Source of the DNA: Bacteroidales bacterium
GTDB taxonomy: Bacteria; Bacteroidota; Bacteroidia; Bacteroidales; JAADGE01
Length of the DNA stretch: 64,000 bases
NCBI GenBank assembly: GCA_021108035.1
Contig: JAIORQ010000009.1
Location: forward strand, 36,304-100,303
Direction: 5' to 3'
Shown here: positions 44,663-53,938 of the stretch, one piece after another
Layout: the number at the start of each line of letters is the position of its first letter
Position numbering within the stretch: position 1 is the first letter of the stretch
Program-made: the position numbers and the translations under genes
Notes under the pieces: model-generated
What the model was told of the DNA's origin: nothing
Database searches by the model: none
Seen by the model: the letters and a program-made list of their open reading frames with translations, nothing else

Positions 44663-46261
44663 TTATTTTATCAATAACATATTTCTTGTTTCACTAAAAT
44701 TTTTGTCAATATTTATATGATAAAAGTAAATACCCGGACTTACTTGCTTTCCTGAATTATTTTCCCCGTCCCAGCTAACAGAATGACTACCGGCAGATTT
44801 ATTTTCATTTACTAATGTTCGTATTTCCTGTCCGAGTGTATTGTAAATTTTGAGTGTTGTATGTGCTTTAACGGATAATTGATAATTGATGGTTGTTTGT
44901 GTATTGAAAGGGTTAGGGTGGTTTTGTTGTAAGATGAAATTATTTGATTTAGACTGTGCCGGAGGAGTAATATCAGTAGAACTTCCTTCCTGCACACCAA
45001 CAAAATTTATATCTATCCCCATATCTGTATTATCACTTGCTGCGTTTTTTCCAAGCGAACCAGTCGCTAATTCATAATCCGCAATTGATAAAAGTGATGC
45101 TCCTCCTACAAATGTCGGAGTGCCGGCAAGAGAATTGCAATCATTATTATTGTTTGGGCATCCGCCTAAATAAGTTTGCCATGAGGACAGCAAATAATCT
45201 ATTCCGTTTTCTATTACAGCATTTCCTGATATATACAAATTATTATCAAGTACGGAATAATGAGGAACATCAGAATATCTGTGGTATTCTGCTCGTACCA
45301 TGAATATATTGTCTTTTATAGTGTTGTATTTACAGCCTGACGCATCGCCATCATTAGTAAAAGAAAGTTCAACAGTGCTGTTATAAAAGGTATTATGTTG
45401 TATTGTATTATAATCTCCGCCGTTGTTTTGTCCATCATCACCAAGTCCGCCTCCATCATTTAGAAATATACCACACTCCACAAACAAATTATTCTTTATA
45501 TCTGTATATTGTGATACAGTTACAATTGCTCGACCGCAATCATAAAAATAGTTTCCTGAAAACTCAATTCCGGTCTCATATCCTACACAAGTATGTTTAT
45601 AAAATATGGCTCTAGGAATATCAGTAAACTCGCAATTTTTAATTTTTATTCCCTGTGATCTAAATATAAATACTCCTGCGGTATTAATATTTAAGTTAGC
45701 ACCCGGTCCGATAAATTTACAATTTTCAACAATTCCGTCATTAGCTCTGTCAGATTGAAATCGTACCGGAGCAAGATTATTTGAGCCACCCTGTACAGTT
45801 ATATATCCGGTACAATTTGTAATTTTAAAATTAGTCGCATTTAATGCATCTGCAATATACCAGAAAGTTCCGGGTGCAGAAAAAGTAAAACCATTAACTT
45901 GATAATAATCACGATTAATATAAACTGCTCTACTTACAGAACTATTTATTATTACCTTTTCATCTTGATAATTAGTGAATGTTACAGGGCTGTCGGCAGT
46001 AGGATTAGTATTATATTTTGTGTCAATTGTTGAGCTTATTGTATATGTTCCGCCCCTAAAATACACAGAATCGCCCGGTTCTACACTTGTAAATGCTTTT
46101 TCTACAGTCGCCCAAGGACTGTCAAAACTTCCGTTATTTGAATCGTCTCCGGTTGGTGCAACATAATAGCAATTATTAGTTTCTTCACAAATTGGTTTTG
46201 CTGTTACTGTATTTACAACAAACATAACAATACACAAAATCATAATTTTAAATTTTACCAT
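44663..46261 (-). CDS. T9SS cargo: right-handed beta-helix protein
   Basis: 532 aa. Signal peptide of the second island type (MVKFKIMILCIVMFVVNTVT). The body starts 'NNCYYVAPTGDDSNNGSFDS', the entry of DUF1565/pectate-lyase-like beta-helices, followed by parallel helix turns ('FKITNCTGYITVQGG', 'GIKIKNCEFTDIPRAIF', 'YTDIKNNLFVECGIFLNDGG'). It ends in a T9SS type A domain (about 450-532). No clear catalytic set is visible; polysaccharide lyase or binding role inferred from fold. Confidence 0.82.
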   Translation of the reverse strand: MVKFKIMILCIVMFVVNTVTAKPICEETNNCYYVAPTGDDSNNGSFDSPWATVEKAFTSVEPGDSVYFRGGTYTISSTIDTKYNTNPTADSPVTFTNYQDEKVIINSSVSRAVYINRDYYQVNGFTFSAPGTFWYIADALNATNFKITNCTGYITVQGGSNNLAPVRFQSDRANDGIVENCKFIGPGANLNINTAGVFIFRSQGIKIKNCEFTDIPRAIFYKHTCVGYETGIEFSGNYFYDCGRAIVTVSQYTDIKNNLFVECGIFLNDGGGLGDDGQNNGGDYNTIQHNTFYNSTVELSFTNDGDASGCKYNTIKDNIFMVRAEYHRYSDVPHYSVLDNNLYISGNAVIENGIDYLLSSWQTYLGGCPNNNNDCNSLAGTPTFVGGASLLSIADYELATGSLGKNAASDNTDMGIDINFVGVQEGSSTDITPPAQSKSNNFILQQNHPNPFNTQTTINYQLSVKAHTTLKIYNTLGQEIRTLVNENKSAGSHSVSWDGENNSGKQVSPGIYFYHINIDKNFSETRNMLLIK

Positions 46262-46324
46262 TTTATTGTCCTCCTTTTATTTTAATAATGCTTAAATGAT
46301 TGAAAGCTATAATAACTTAATGCT

Positions 46325-46340
46325 GAGTCCGTTATATTAC
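46325..46340. repeat. Conserved 3' motif after T9SS genes, copy 3
   Basis: GAGTCCGTTATATTAC next to the stop of 46342-47721. See 39933-39948. Confidence 0.7.
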
Positions 46341-46341
46341 G

Positions 46342-47721
46342 TTATTTTATTATTAACATTTTTCTTGTTTCACTAAATTTTCCGTCAATATTTATATAAT
46401 AAAAATACATGCCTGAACTTACTTGTTTGCCTGAGTTATTTTTACCGTCCCAGATAACGATATGTTCACCTGCATTCATTTGTTTATCAGACAATATACT
46501 AACTTCCTGTCCTAACCGGTTGTAGATTTTTATCTGAACATTACAAGGTTTTATTATGGAATATTTAATTGTGGTAGAAGGGTTAAAAGGGTTGGGGTAG
46601 TTCTGTTGTAAGGTGAGATTATCAGGGTTGGAGCCGGTAGGTGGGATGATGTCAGTACCAGAACCAAATGTAATCGAATAACCATCACTTGTGTTACCGT
46701 CTGCATCTACTACAAATATGTAGGCTGTTTCGCCGTCAGTAAAAGATCCTTGGTTTACATTTATTGTGATTGAACCATCTGACCATGCTGTTGAAATTTG
46801 AGTTTCTCGATGAACACAATCTGACCACGACTGATTATCTCCTATCTCAACACGCGCCCATGAATTATCAATATAAATATCATCCCACCTTGTCCAGACC
46901 CCTCCGTTAACACAATTTGTTCCTGCTTGCCATTCCCCGAATTTTACCCTATGAAATCCACAATTACTATTAGTCAGCATCATTATATCAGTTGCATCAA
47001 TTTTTAAATCGCCATCTATCCACATTTTATATAACCCATTCGCTACATCCGGATCACCTGGATTGAGCTGTATTTGTAAATGTTGCCAAACGTTTTCCTG
47101 ATCAGGTATCCAGCTTGATTTTTGCCAAATAACTCCGCCACAATTGGCTCCATCAGATGCCCGCATTTCGTATAATTGACTGCCCCATAGATAGTCAGCT
47201 AGTGATGGATATAATCCACCATCGCCATTATATATTCTCCACATTTTTAATTGAGCATTAGTAGGGTTTCCATTGCGATAATACCGATACCAAAAATCAA
47301 TGTAAATTTTGTCATTGAAATTTTGCGGGGGAGTAATAATTTCAGACCCACCGCTGCAATCCATTTGGTGTAAACTGTGAAAAGATGATCCGGCACGCCC
47401 CAGAGAGGAATCATATTCTGGTTCAAATGCCTCAGCGTCATGCACTGTAATCCACCATCCACCATCCGAAATACTGTTGCCCTCAACACCATCATCAAAA
47501 TTTTCCCATTTTAATGGAGCAGCTTGCCCCTTTGTTCCAAATCCATTTCCCGCAATAACAACAGAATCACCATTACTAATATTATTTGAACTGACTCCAG
47601 AAATCATCTGCGCCATAACACTCTCCCCAAACATACTGATAAATAAAAATATAACCATAGCAAAAAAAACTGTTTTAGCTTCTGTAGTTTTAATTGGTTT
47701 TAAAATTGTAGTTGTTTTCAT
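46342..47721 (-). CDS. T9SS cargo: third nested IPT/TIG lectin-like protein
   Basis: 459 aa. Island-type signal peptide (FLFISMFGESVMAQ). The opening 'MISGVSSNNISNGDSVVIAG' and the closing 'ISTAWSDGSITINVNQGSF' are the two halves of one IPT/TIG domain, around a jelly-roll of about 240 residues ('KIYIDFWYRYYRNGNPTNAQ', 'LYKMWIDGDLKIDATDI'). The sorting domain (QQNYPNPFNPSTT) is of the type used by the propeller protein 41575-44601 and not that of its two architectural paralogs, so the C-terminus was exchanged. Confidence 0.78.
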   Translation of the reverse strand: MKTTTILKPIKTTEAKTVFFAMVIFLFISMFGESVMAQMISGVSSNNISNGDSVVIAGNGFGTKGQAAPLKWENFDDGVEGNSISDGGWWITVHDAEAFEPEYDSSLGRAGSSFHSLHQMDCSGGSEIITPPQNFNDKIYIDFWYRYYRNGNPTNAQLKMWRIYNGDGGLYPSLADYLWGSQLYEMRASDGANCGGVIWQKSSWIPDQENVWQHLQIQLNPGDPDVANGLYKMWIDGDLKIDATDIMMLTNSNCGFHRVKFGEWQAGTNCVNGGVWTRWDDIYIDNSWARVEIGDNQSWSDCVHRETQISTAWSDGSITINVNQGSFTDGETAYIFVVDADGNTSDGYSITFGSGTDIIPPTGSNPDNLTLQQNYPNPFNPSTTIKYSIIKPCNVQIKIYNRLGQEVSILSDKQMNAGEHIVIWDGKNNSGKQVSSGMYFYYINIDGKFSETRKMLIIK

Positions 47722-47774
47722 AATTTTATCTCTTTTTTTTTAATAACGCTTAAATGCTATAATGATTGAATGCC

Positions 47775-47790
47775 GAGTCCGTTATATTAC
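47775..47790. repeat. Conserved 3' motif after T9SS genes, copy 4
   Basis: GAGTCCGTTATATTAC adjoining the stop of 47791-49053. See 39933-39948. Confidence 0.7.
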
Positions 47791-49053
47791 TTATTTTATC
47801 ATTAACACTTTTCTTGTTTCACAAAAATTTCCGTCAATATTTATATGATAAAAATACATGCCTGAACTTATTTGTTTGCCTGTATTATTTTTACCGTTCC
47901 AGATAACGATATGTTCACCTGCATTCATTTGTTTATCAGACAATATACAAACTTCTTGACCTAACTGATTGTAGATTTTTATCTTAACATTACAAGGCTT
48001 TGCCAAAGAATATTTGATTGTGGCAGAATGGTTGAACGGGTTTGGGTAGTTTTGTTGCAGTACAAAATTATTAGGGTTGGATTGTTCGGGATGAGTGATT
48101 CCGGAAATATCGCCAACTCTGTAATCAGCAACAGTCAGATTATCAACCCAAAACGTTTGTGCAACCGGAGAACCGTCACCTATCCACGGAGCAATCATGA
48201 ATTGGTTGAACTTTATATTCGGATGAAAGCCGGTTCTTATCATAACATCAGTACAGTTGATTATCAGAACACTGTCATACCAATATTTTATTATACCGTC
48301 TGCAATTCCAATTCCGCCTGAAATACTGTTTAGTTTAAAATAAGCTTCAATAAAATGCCAGTCATTTTTATAATATAAGCCCGGTGTATCTTGAAAATAA
48401 ATATTGCCTGCTCTCCATTGTTTTCCGTTCCGGTGGGCAGAACCTGACAAATAACAACTGCCGTCACCATAACCGTCGCTGTCACCGTTGCACCCTGCGA
48501 CTGCTCTGTTTTCTGTGACTCCCGTTAAATCCACACCAATATTTGATTCATCAATATTTTGGCCGTCTTGTATAGAAAGTAATGGCTCTCCTTCATTTTG
48601 TTCAATATATGCTGTAAGGTGAGTGTAGGCAGGCCCGTCCCAATCACCATTTTCATTTGTCATTATTAAAAACTCATGCGGATGATAAGACCTGTTTGAC
48701 CCTTCCCAGTTTGAACTGTATTTAACCCAATAGCTAACATATATTTCATCTGTGTCTGTGAATTTATGTCTTACAGCGCCTCCTGATGTCGGAGTGGTTT
48801 CTCCAAGGTTGAAATGAAACTCAACTGAACTGTTGCTTCCCGGAATATGCTCTGTACTTGACAATTGCAAGTTTGTATTATCATACCAGCCTCTTGAGTT
48901 AAAATCTGTGTCTTCAAATAATTCCTGAAAAAATATTGTCTGTGACACAGCTTCTTTTTCAAATATACTGATAAATAAAAATATAAGCACAGCAGAAAAA
49001 ACTGTCTTGCTTGCAATAGTTTTGATTGATTTTAAAAATGTAATTGTTTTCAT
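47791..49053 (-). CDS. T9SS cargo: jelly-roll polysaccharide lyase-like protein, copy 1
   Basis: 420 aa. Island-type signal peptide (MKTITFLKSIKTI ... EKEAVSQ), a jelly-roll domain at about 40-320 ('FFQELFEDTDFNSRGWYDN', 'DEIYVSYWVKYSSNW', 'YHPHEFLIMTNENGDWDGP', 'PNIKFNQFMIAPWIGDGSP') resembling heparin/alginate-lyase-type beta sandwiches, and a T9SS type A domain (about 335-420, QQNYPNPFNHSATIKYSL). The activity cannot be fixed from motifs. Protein identical to 50637-51899. Confidence 0.8.
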   Translation of the reverse strand: MKTITFLKSIKTIASKTVFSAVLIFLFISIFEKEAVSQTIFFQELFEDTDFNSRGWYDNTNLQLSSTEHIPGSNSSVEFHFNLGETTPTSGGAVRHKFTDTDEIYVSYWVKYSSNWEGSNRSYHPHEFLIMTNENGDWDGPAYTHLTAYIEQNEGEPLLSIQDGQNIDESNIGVDLTGVTENRAVAGCNGDSDGYGDGSCYLSGSAHRNGKQWRAGNIYFQDTPGLYYKNDWHFIEAYFKLNSISGGIGIADGIIKYWYDSVLIINCTDVMIRTGFHPNIKFNQFMIAPWIGDGSPVAQTFWVDNLTVADYRVGDISGITHPEQSNPNNFVLQQNYPNPFNHSATIKYSLAKPCNVKIKIYNQLGQEVCILSDKQMNAGEHIVIWNGKNNTGKQISSGMYFYHINIDGNFCETRKVLMIK

Positions 49054-49138
49054 AATTATTATCTCCTTTTAAAACTGATAATTACTTTGTAATAAATTTT
49101 ACGCTTTGTGCCCCTTGTGCTCTATTTCGATTGTATAT

Positions 49139-49188
49139 GATAAACTCTGAAAATCTTGATGCAAATTAATTATTAGAGGTTGCCATAT
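49139..49188. mobile_element. 50-bp insertion rewriting a T9SS C-terminus
   Basis: Sister copies of this junction (51985 and 53955) read straight through TTGTATATATAACAT. Here 50 bp lies between, with ATAT on both sides. It contains AAATTAATTATTAGAGGTTG, matching one arm of the hairpin at 26292-26352. The following gene therefore ends ATSNN and not IQSK. Confidence 0.65.
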
Positions 49189-50557
49189 ATAACATTTTTT
49201 TAGAAAAAGACTGCTTACCTGCCGTGAGTTTGTAAAAATAAATTCCGTTAGCAAGTTCGTTACCTTCAGCATTTTTTCCGTCCCAAGTAACGCTGAATTT
49301 GCCGGCAAGTTTATACTCATTTACTAATACGTGAACTTCCCGGCCAAACAGATTATATATTTTTATTTGAATATCACAAGGTTCTGCCACAGTATATTCA
49401 ATAGTGGTAGAAAGGTTGAAAGGGTTGGGGTAGTTCTGTTGTAAGGTAAAATCATCCGGGGTGGAGAGGGAAGGATGAGAGGTACCCAATGCCGTAACAG
49501 GATGGGTTCTCATATTAATCGCATTATTATATTCATCAGCCTCATCACTGTAATACCACTTCCACTCTGTTCCATCCTTAAAGATAATATTTCTTTCATG
49601 TCCGCTGTCTGTAATTACCCTTTCGTTTTCAATATTCCTTATATCATCAAGATATGTGGTGGCAAAATAGAGGTTATCATTACTGCAACCGGGATGACTT
49701 CCTCCGGAGGGTTCATACATTAATGTAACCGTATTGTTATCATCATGTAAATATGTATCTACTCCTGCCCATCCAAAATCAAGTGCACTTACTCCGCCCA
49801 TATAATTCAGATTTAGAGGATCCGTTCCTTTTGAAGCAGATTTACAATACCCTCCCTCGGCTGTATTAATATATAAATAAAATGTAGTGCCGTCAAAGAC
49901 CCAACCCGAAGCGTAGACCTCGTCACCGGGGTTTGCACCTGCTCCACTTACCTGTCCTTCAATTGTCCAGTCAACAGCATTTGATGATGTTGCAAGAAAA
50001 ACTGCTGCGTCAACACCTACATTGCAACCACAATCAACACCCCCGCCATAAGGACAGCCGCCGGAGCCGCCGGGCGATTCTATTCCGAAATAACCATAAA
50101 ATTTGTTCTTTGACGGAATATAATGAACATATCCGGTACGTATACCTTCTTCTTCTGATTCAACCGGCAAAAAGTCATGAGGTATAAGTATAGGATTGCC
50201 CGAATATTTTGTGAAATTAATTCCGTCTGTACTAGTTGCAAGGCCTACCGACTGATGATTACAATCGCCGTCTGCATTCCAACAACCGTCAAAACCGGCT
50301 AAATAAAAAAGGTAGTATGTTGTGCCTACTTTTGCTACTCCGGCAACAGCTATCTGATTTTGCTCTTCCCATGAAATATTGGGATTAGTTGATAATACTG
50401 TACCCATTTCTGTCCAATCAGGCAGGTTTTCCGGGATTTCTTCGGAATCGTCCTGTGCTCTTTTGATTGTGATTATTGCATCTAATTCTGTTTGTGCTGT
50501 TACTGTATTTACAATAGACAGAACAATACACAAAATCATAATTTTAAATTTTACCAT
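49166..50557 (-). CDS. T9SS cargo: GH32/43-type five-bladed propeller protein
   Basis: 463 aa. Second-type signal peptide (MVKFKIMILCIVLSIVNTVT). The body (about 45-360) shows the glycosyl hydrolase clan of five-bladed propellers: 'VAGVAKVGTTYYLFYLAGFD', 'SVGLATSTDGINFTKYSGNP' (the TSxDGxxW/F motif), 'IRTGYVHYIPSKNKFYGYFG', 'ATSSNAVDWTIEG'. Likely acts on arabinan, xylan or fructan-like chains, but catalytic acids are not certain by eye. T9SS type A domain at about 370-463, last residues altered by a 50-bp insertion. Confidence 0.75.
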   Translation of the reverse strand: MVKFKIMILCIVLSIVNTVTAQTELDAIITIKRAQDDSEEIPENLPDWTEMGTVLSTNPNISWEEQNQIAVAGVAKVGTTYYLFYLAGFDGCWNADGDCNHQSVGLATSTDGINFTKYSGNPILIPHDFLPVESEEEGIRTGYVHYIPSKNKFYGYFGIESPGGSGGCPYGGGVDCGCNVGVDAAVFLATSSNAVDWTIEGQVSGAGANPGDEVYASGWVFDGTTFYLYINTAEGGYCKSASKGTDPLNLNYMGGVSALDFGWAGVDTYLHDDNNTVTLMYEPSGGSHPGCSNDNLYFATTYLDDIRNIENERVITDSGHERNIIFKDGTEWKWYYSDEADEYNNAINMRTHPVTALGTSHPSLSTPDDFTLQQNYPNPFNLSTTIEYTVAEPCDIQIKIYNLFGREVHVLVNEYKLAGKFSVTWDGKNAEGNELANGIYFYKLTAGKQSFSKKMLYMATSNN

Positions 50558-50620
50558 TTTAATTTTCCTGTTTTTTTTAAATAATGCTTAAATGATTGAA
50601 TGCTATAATGATTGAATGCC

Positions 50621-50636
50621 GAGTCCGTTATATTAC
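50621..50636. repeat. Conserved 3' motif after T9SS genes, copy 5
   Basis: GAGTCCGTTATATTAC adjoining the stop of 50637-51899. See 39933-39948. Confidence 0.7.
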
Positions 50637-51899
50637 TTATTTTATCATTAACACTTTTCTTGTTTCACAAAAATTTCCGTCAATATTTATATGATAAAAA
50701 TACATGCCTGAACTTATTTGTTTGCCTGTATTATTTTTACCGTTCCAGATAACGATATGTTCACCTGCATTCATTTGTTTATCAGACAATATACAAACTT
50801 CTTGACCTAACTGATTGTAGATTTTTATCTTAACATTACAAGGCTTTGCCAAAGAATATTTGATTGTGGCAGAATGGTTGAACGGGTTTGGGTAGTTTTG
50901 TTGCAGTACAAAATTATTAGGGTTGGATTGTTCGGGATGAGTGATTCCGGAAATATCGCCAACTCTGTAATCAGCAACAGTCAGATTATCAACCCAAAAC
51001 GTTTGTGCAACCGGAGAACCGTCACCTATCCACGGAGCAATCATGAATTGGTTGAACTTTATATTCGGATGAAAGCCGGTTCTTATCATAACATCAGTAC
51101 AGTTGATTATCAGAACACTGTCATACCAATATTTTATTATACCGTCTGCAATTCCAATTCCGCCTGAAATACTGTTTAGTTTAAAATAAGCTTCAATAAA
51201 ATGCCAGTCATTTTTATAATATAAGCCCGGTGTATCTTGAAAATAAATATTGCCTGCTCTCCATTGTTTTCCGTTCCGGTGGGCAGAACCTGACAAATAA
51301 CAACTGCCGTCACCATAACCGTCGCTGTCACCGTTGCACCCTGCGACTGCTCTGTTTTCTGTGACTCCCGTTAAATCCACACCAATATTTGATTCATCAA
51401 TATTTTGGCCGTCTTGTATAGAAAGTAATGGCTCTCCTTCATTTTGTTCAATATATGCTGTAAGGTGAGTGTAGGCAGGCCCGTCCCAATCACCATTTTC
51501 ATTTGTCATTATTAAAAACTCATGCGGATGATAAGACCTGTTTGACCCTTCCCAGTTTGAACTGTATTTAACCCAATAGCTAACATATATTTCATCTGTG
51601 TCTGTGAATTTATGTCTTACAGCGCCTCCTGATGTCGGAGTGGTTTCTCCAAGGTTGAAATGAAACTCAACTGAACTGTTGCTTCCCGGAATATGCTCTG
51701 TACTTGACAATTGCAAGTTTGTATTATCATACCAGCCTCTTGAGTTAAAATCTGTGTCTTCAAATAATTCCTGAAAAAATATTGTCTGTGACACAGCTTC
51801 TTTTTCAAATATACTGATAAATAAAAATATAAGCACAGCAGAAAAAACTGTCTTGCTTGCAATAGTTTTGATTGATTTTAAAAATGTAATTGTTTTCAT
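50637..51899 (-). CDS. T9SS cargo: jelly-roll polysaccharide lyase-like protein, copy 2
   Basis: 420 aa, identical to the protein of 47791-49053, including the island signal peptide, jelly-roll domain and T9SS type A domain. The DNA is also the same as far as I can see, so the duplication is very recent or maintained by gene conversion. It lies between the GH32/43-type gene and the broken pectate lyase. Confidence 0.8.
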   Translation of the reverse strand: MKTITFLKSIKTIASKTVFSAVLIFLFISIFEKEAVSQTIFFQELFEDTDFNSRGWYDNTNLQLSSTEHIPGSNSSVEFHFNLGETTPTSGGAVRHKFTDTDEIYVSYWVKYSSNWEGSNRSYHPHEFLIMTNENGDWDGPAYTHLTAYIEQNEGEPLLSIQDGQNIDESNIGVDLTGVTENRAVAGCNGDSDGYGDGSCYLSGSAHRNGKQWRAGNIYFQDTPGLYYKNDWHFIEAYFKLNSISGGIGIADGIIKYWYDSVLIINCTDVMIRTGFHPNIKFNQFMIAPWIGDGSPVAQTFWVDNLTVADYRVGDISGITHPEQSNPNNFVLQQNYPNPFNHSATIKYSLAKPCNVKIKIYNQLGQEVCILSDKQMNAGEHIVIWNGKNNTGKQISSGMYFYHINIDGNFCETRKVLMIK

Positions 51900-51967
51900 A
51901 ATTATTATCTCCTTTTAAAACTGATAATTACTTTGTAATAAATTTTACGCTTTGTGCCCCTTGTGCT

Positions 51968-53778
51968 CTATTTCGATTGTATATATAACATCTTTTTAGA
52001 AAAAGACTCTTTATCTGTTATGAGTTTGTAAAAATAAATACCGTTAGCAAGTTCATTACCTTTAGCATTTTTTCCGTCCCAAGTAACCCTGAATTTACCG
52101 GCAGGTTTATACTCATTTACTAATACGTGAACTTCCCGGCCAAACAGATTATATATTTTTATTTGAATATCACAAGGTTCTGCCACAGTATATTCAATAG
52201 TGGTAGAAAGGTTGAAAGGGTTGGGGTAGTTCTGTTGTAAGGTAAAATCATCCGGGGTGGGGGCTGTTGTTTCATCTTCCACTTCTGCCAAATACCCATG
52301 CAGCCATTCTTCTAATTTTGTATAGCCGCTTGGTTGTATTTCATGTGGGTTTGTCGGGATTGTGAGGATGCGTGTGTTTTCTGCGAGATCAGGCCAACCT
52401 CCGACATCATCCTGGCTTACGATAATCTCCCCTGTGCCGTTGAGAACATCATTGATCACACGTATATCAACCGGATCGCGATCCAAGGGTCGTGCACCAG
52501 CGTTGGAAAGCACCCATTCTTCAACCTCGTCAGCCGGTCTTAGTGTCAATCCGGGTACTGTGATAGGGGGAACGCTCGCCCTGCACACTTCAGGCACAAT
52601 GCCGAAAGGCATATGCATATTTGACCATATATCAGGGCCAAAGCTCTCACCATTAAGCAAGTTGTCTGGTCCGAAATAGAGCCGCGACTCAAGAATTAAG
52701 GCTCTGGCTGTCGGGTATCGGTCAACACCCTTTATAACGTTTTTCTCGACCGTAATAAACGCTTTCCACTTGCCGGCATCATCGCACTTTATCTGGACAT
52801 TAACGTTGTATATCAGATTGTTGGAAACTACCGCTTTTGCACCGGCATTTACGGATGGATTACGTGCCATATTGTGCGCAAACAGATTTCCTGTAACACA
52901 TACGTCTGTGCAAACACGAGAAGACCTCTCGAATGAGGACCTTTGGGATGAAGCGGGTTGTGCAAAGCTTCAGAGATAATGCAATTCTGAATCGTGATGC
53001 CGGACATTTGCGTTTGGATGTTCATATCTCCGGCCCAACTACACGAGCAGTGGTCTATAACGATATTATCAGACTCAGCGTTAGAGGGAACCAGCGTAAA
53101 ACAATCCGCTATTGCTTCCTTTTCTACACCCTCATAGAGCGATGTATCTCCGGGACGGATTCGAATGTGTTGTATCAGAATATCGTGACTGGTGCGTTCA
53201 ATTTTTATCCCGTAATCTTTTATCGTGATACCCGGTGACGGTGCTGTCTGTCCGGCAATCGTAATATAAGAACCCTTTGTCTCGCCATCATTTCCAACCC
53301 AACCGCCAATTATTATATTCTCTGAAAGTGTAATATTACCTGATACCTCAAAAATAATAACTTTAGGACAACTTACCTCTTCCAATCCATAGCGAAGAGA
53401 CCCGGTGCCTGAATCATTCAGATTCGTTACCCTGTACACTGTAGTGCTTGGTGTAGCAAGGTGTCTCCCGCTGCCTGCCGGTGTTTCCATGCCGAAACCA
53501 CTGCTGCCGGGAATTACCGGCAGATAATCTTTTAGTATATCTTTCGATAACACTGTAAAAGTCGGCACAAAATCAACAACTTTCGTAATTCCCTCTCTCT
53601 GTTTTATATCCTGTCCGTATTTTACCTGTCCGCCAGCTACAATATCCATATCACATCTTATTACAGAGTTATTTTTTATTGCAACAACTTCTGTGTTTGA
53701 AAAATTTACTGTTTCTGTTGTTACTGTATTTATAACAAACATAACAATACACAAAATCATAATTTTATATTTTATCAT
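51968..53778 (-). pseudogene. Frameshifted PL1-type pectate lyase with T9SS domain
   Basis: Two overlapping frames make one gene. The N-terminal part (ATG at 53778, preceded by GGAGGACAATAAA) has a signal peptide, 'HLATPSTTVYRVTNLNDSG', 'IIFEVSGNITLSENIIIGG', 'SYITIAGQTAPSPGITIKD', 'IVIDHCSCSWAGDMNIQT' and 'LHPKGPHSRGLLV'. The frame is lost near 52915 and continues in another frame as CTDVCVTGNLFAHNMARNPS to the T9SS domain (NYPNPFNLSTTIEYTV). The intact neighbour 53939-55864 shows the expected order 'HPKGPHSKGYLGTKAVNTFF'. The segment 52260-53500 is visibly richer in G+C than the island around it, which suggests transfer from elsewhere. Likely inactive unless the shift is a sequencing error. 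Confidence 0.85.
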
Positions 53779-53938
53779 TTTATTGTCCTCCAAATTTTAA
53801 AATATAGTACAAAAAAAAATATTTTGCTTGAAATATTTTTGATTGGTTTTAATAATATAATTGTTTTCATAATTATTATCTCCTTTTAAAACTTGATAAT
53901 ACTTTGTAATAAATTTTACGCTTTGCGATCCTTGTGCT

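Larger units (their letters stand above)
47753..49138. repeat. 1386-bp direct repeat, copy 1
   Basis: Contains a 3' motif, a complete 420-aa gene and its upstream region. No difference from 50599-51984 was seen on reading the two. Spaced 2846 bp apart. Confidence 0.9.
50599..51984. repeat. 1386-bp direct repeat, copy 2
   Basis: Copy of 47753-49138. Beyond 51984 homology to the region after copy 1 continues into the shared sorting-domain sequence of the next gene. Confidence 0.9.

Noticed and set aside
39880..50640. CRISPR-like array from the repeated 16-mers between T9SS genes
   Set aside because: The repeats are spaced by whole genes and not by uniform short spacers, and no cas genes are present.
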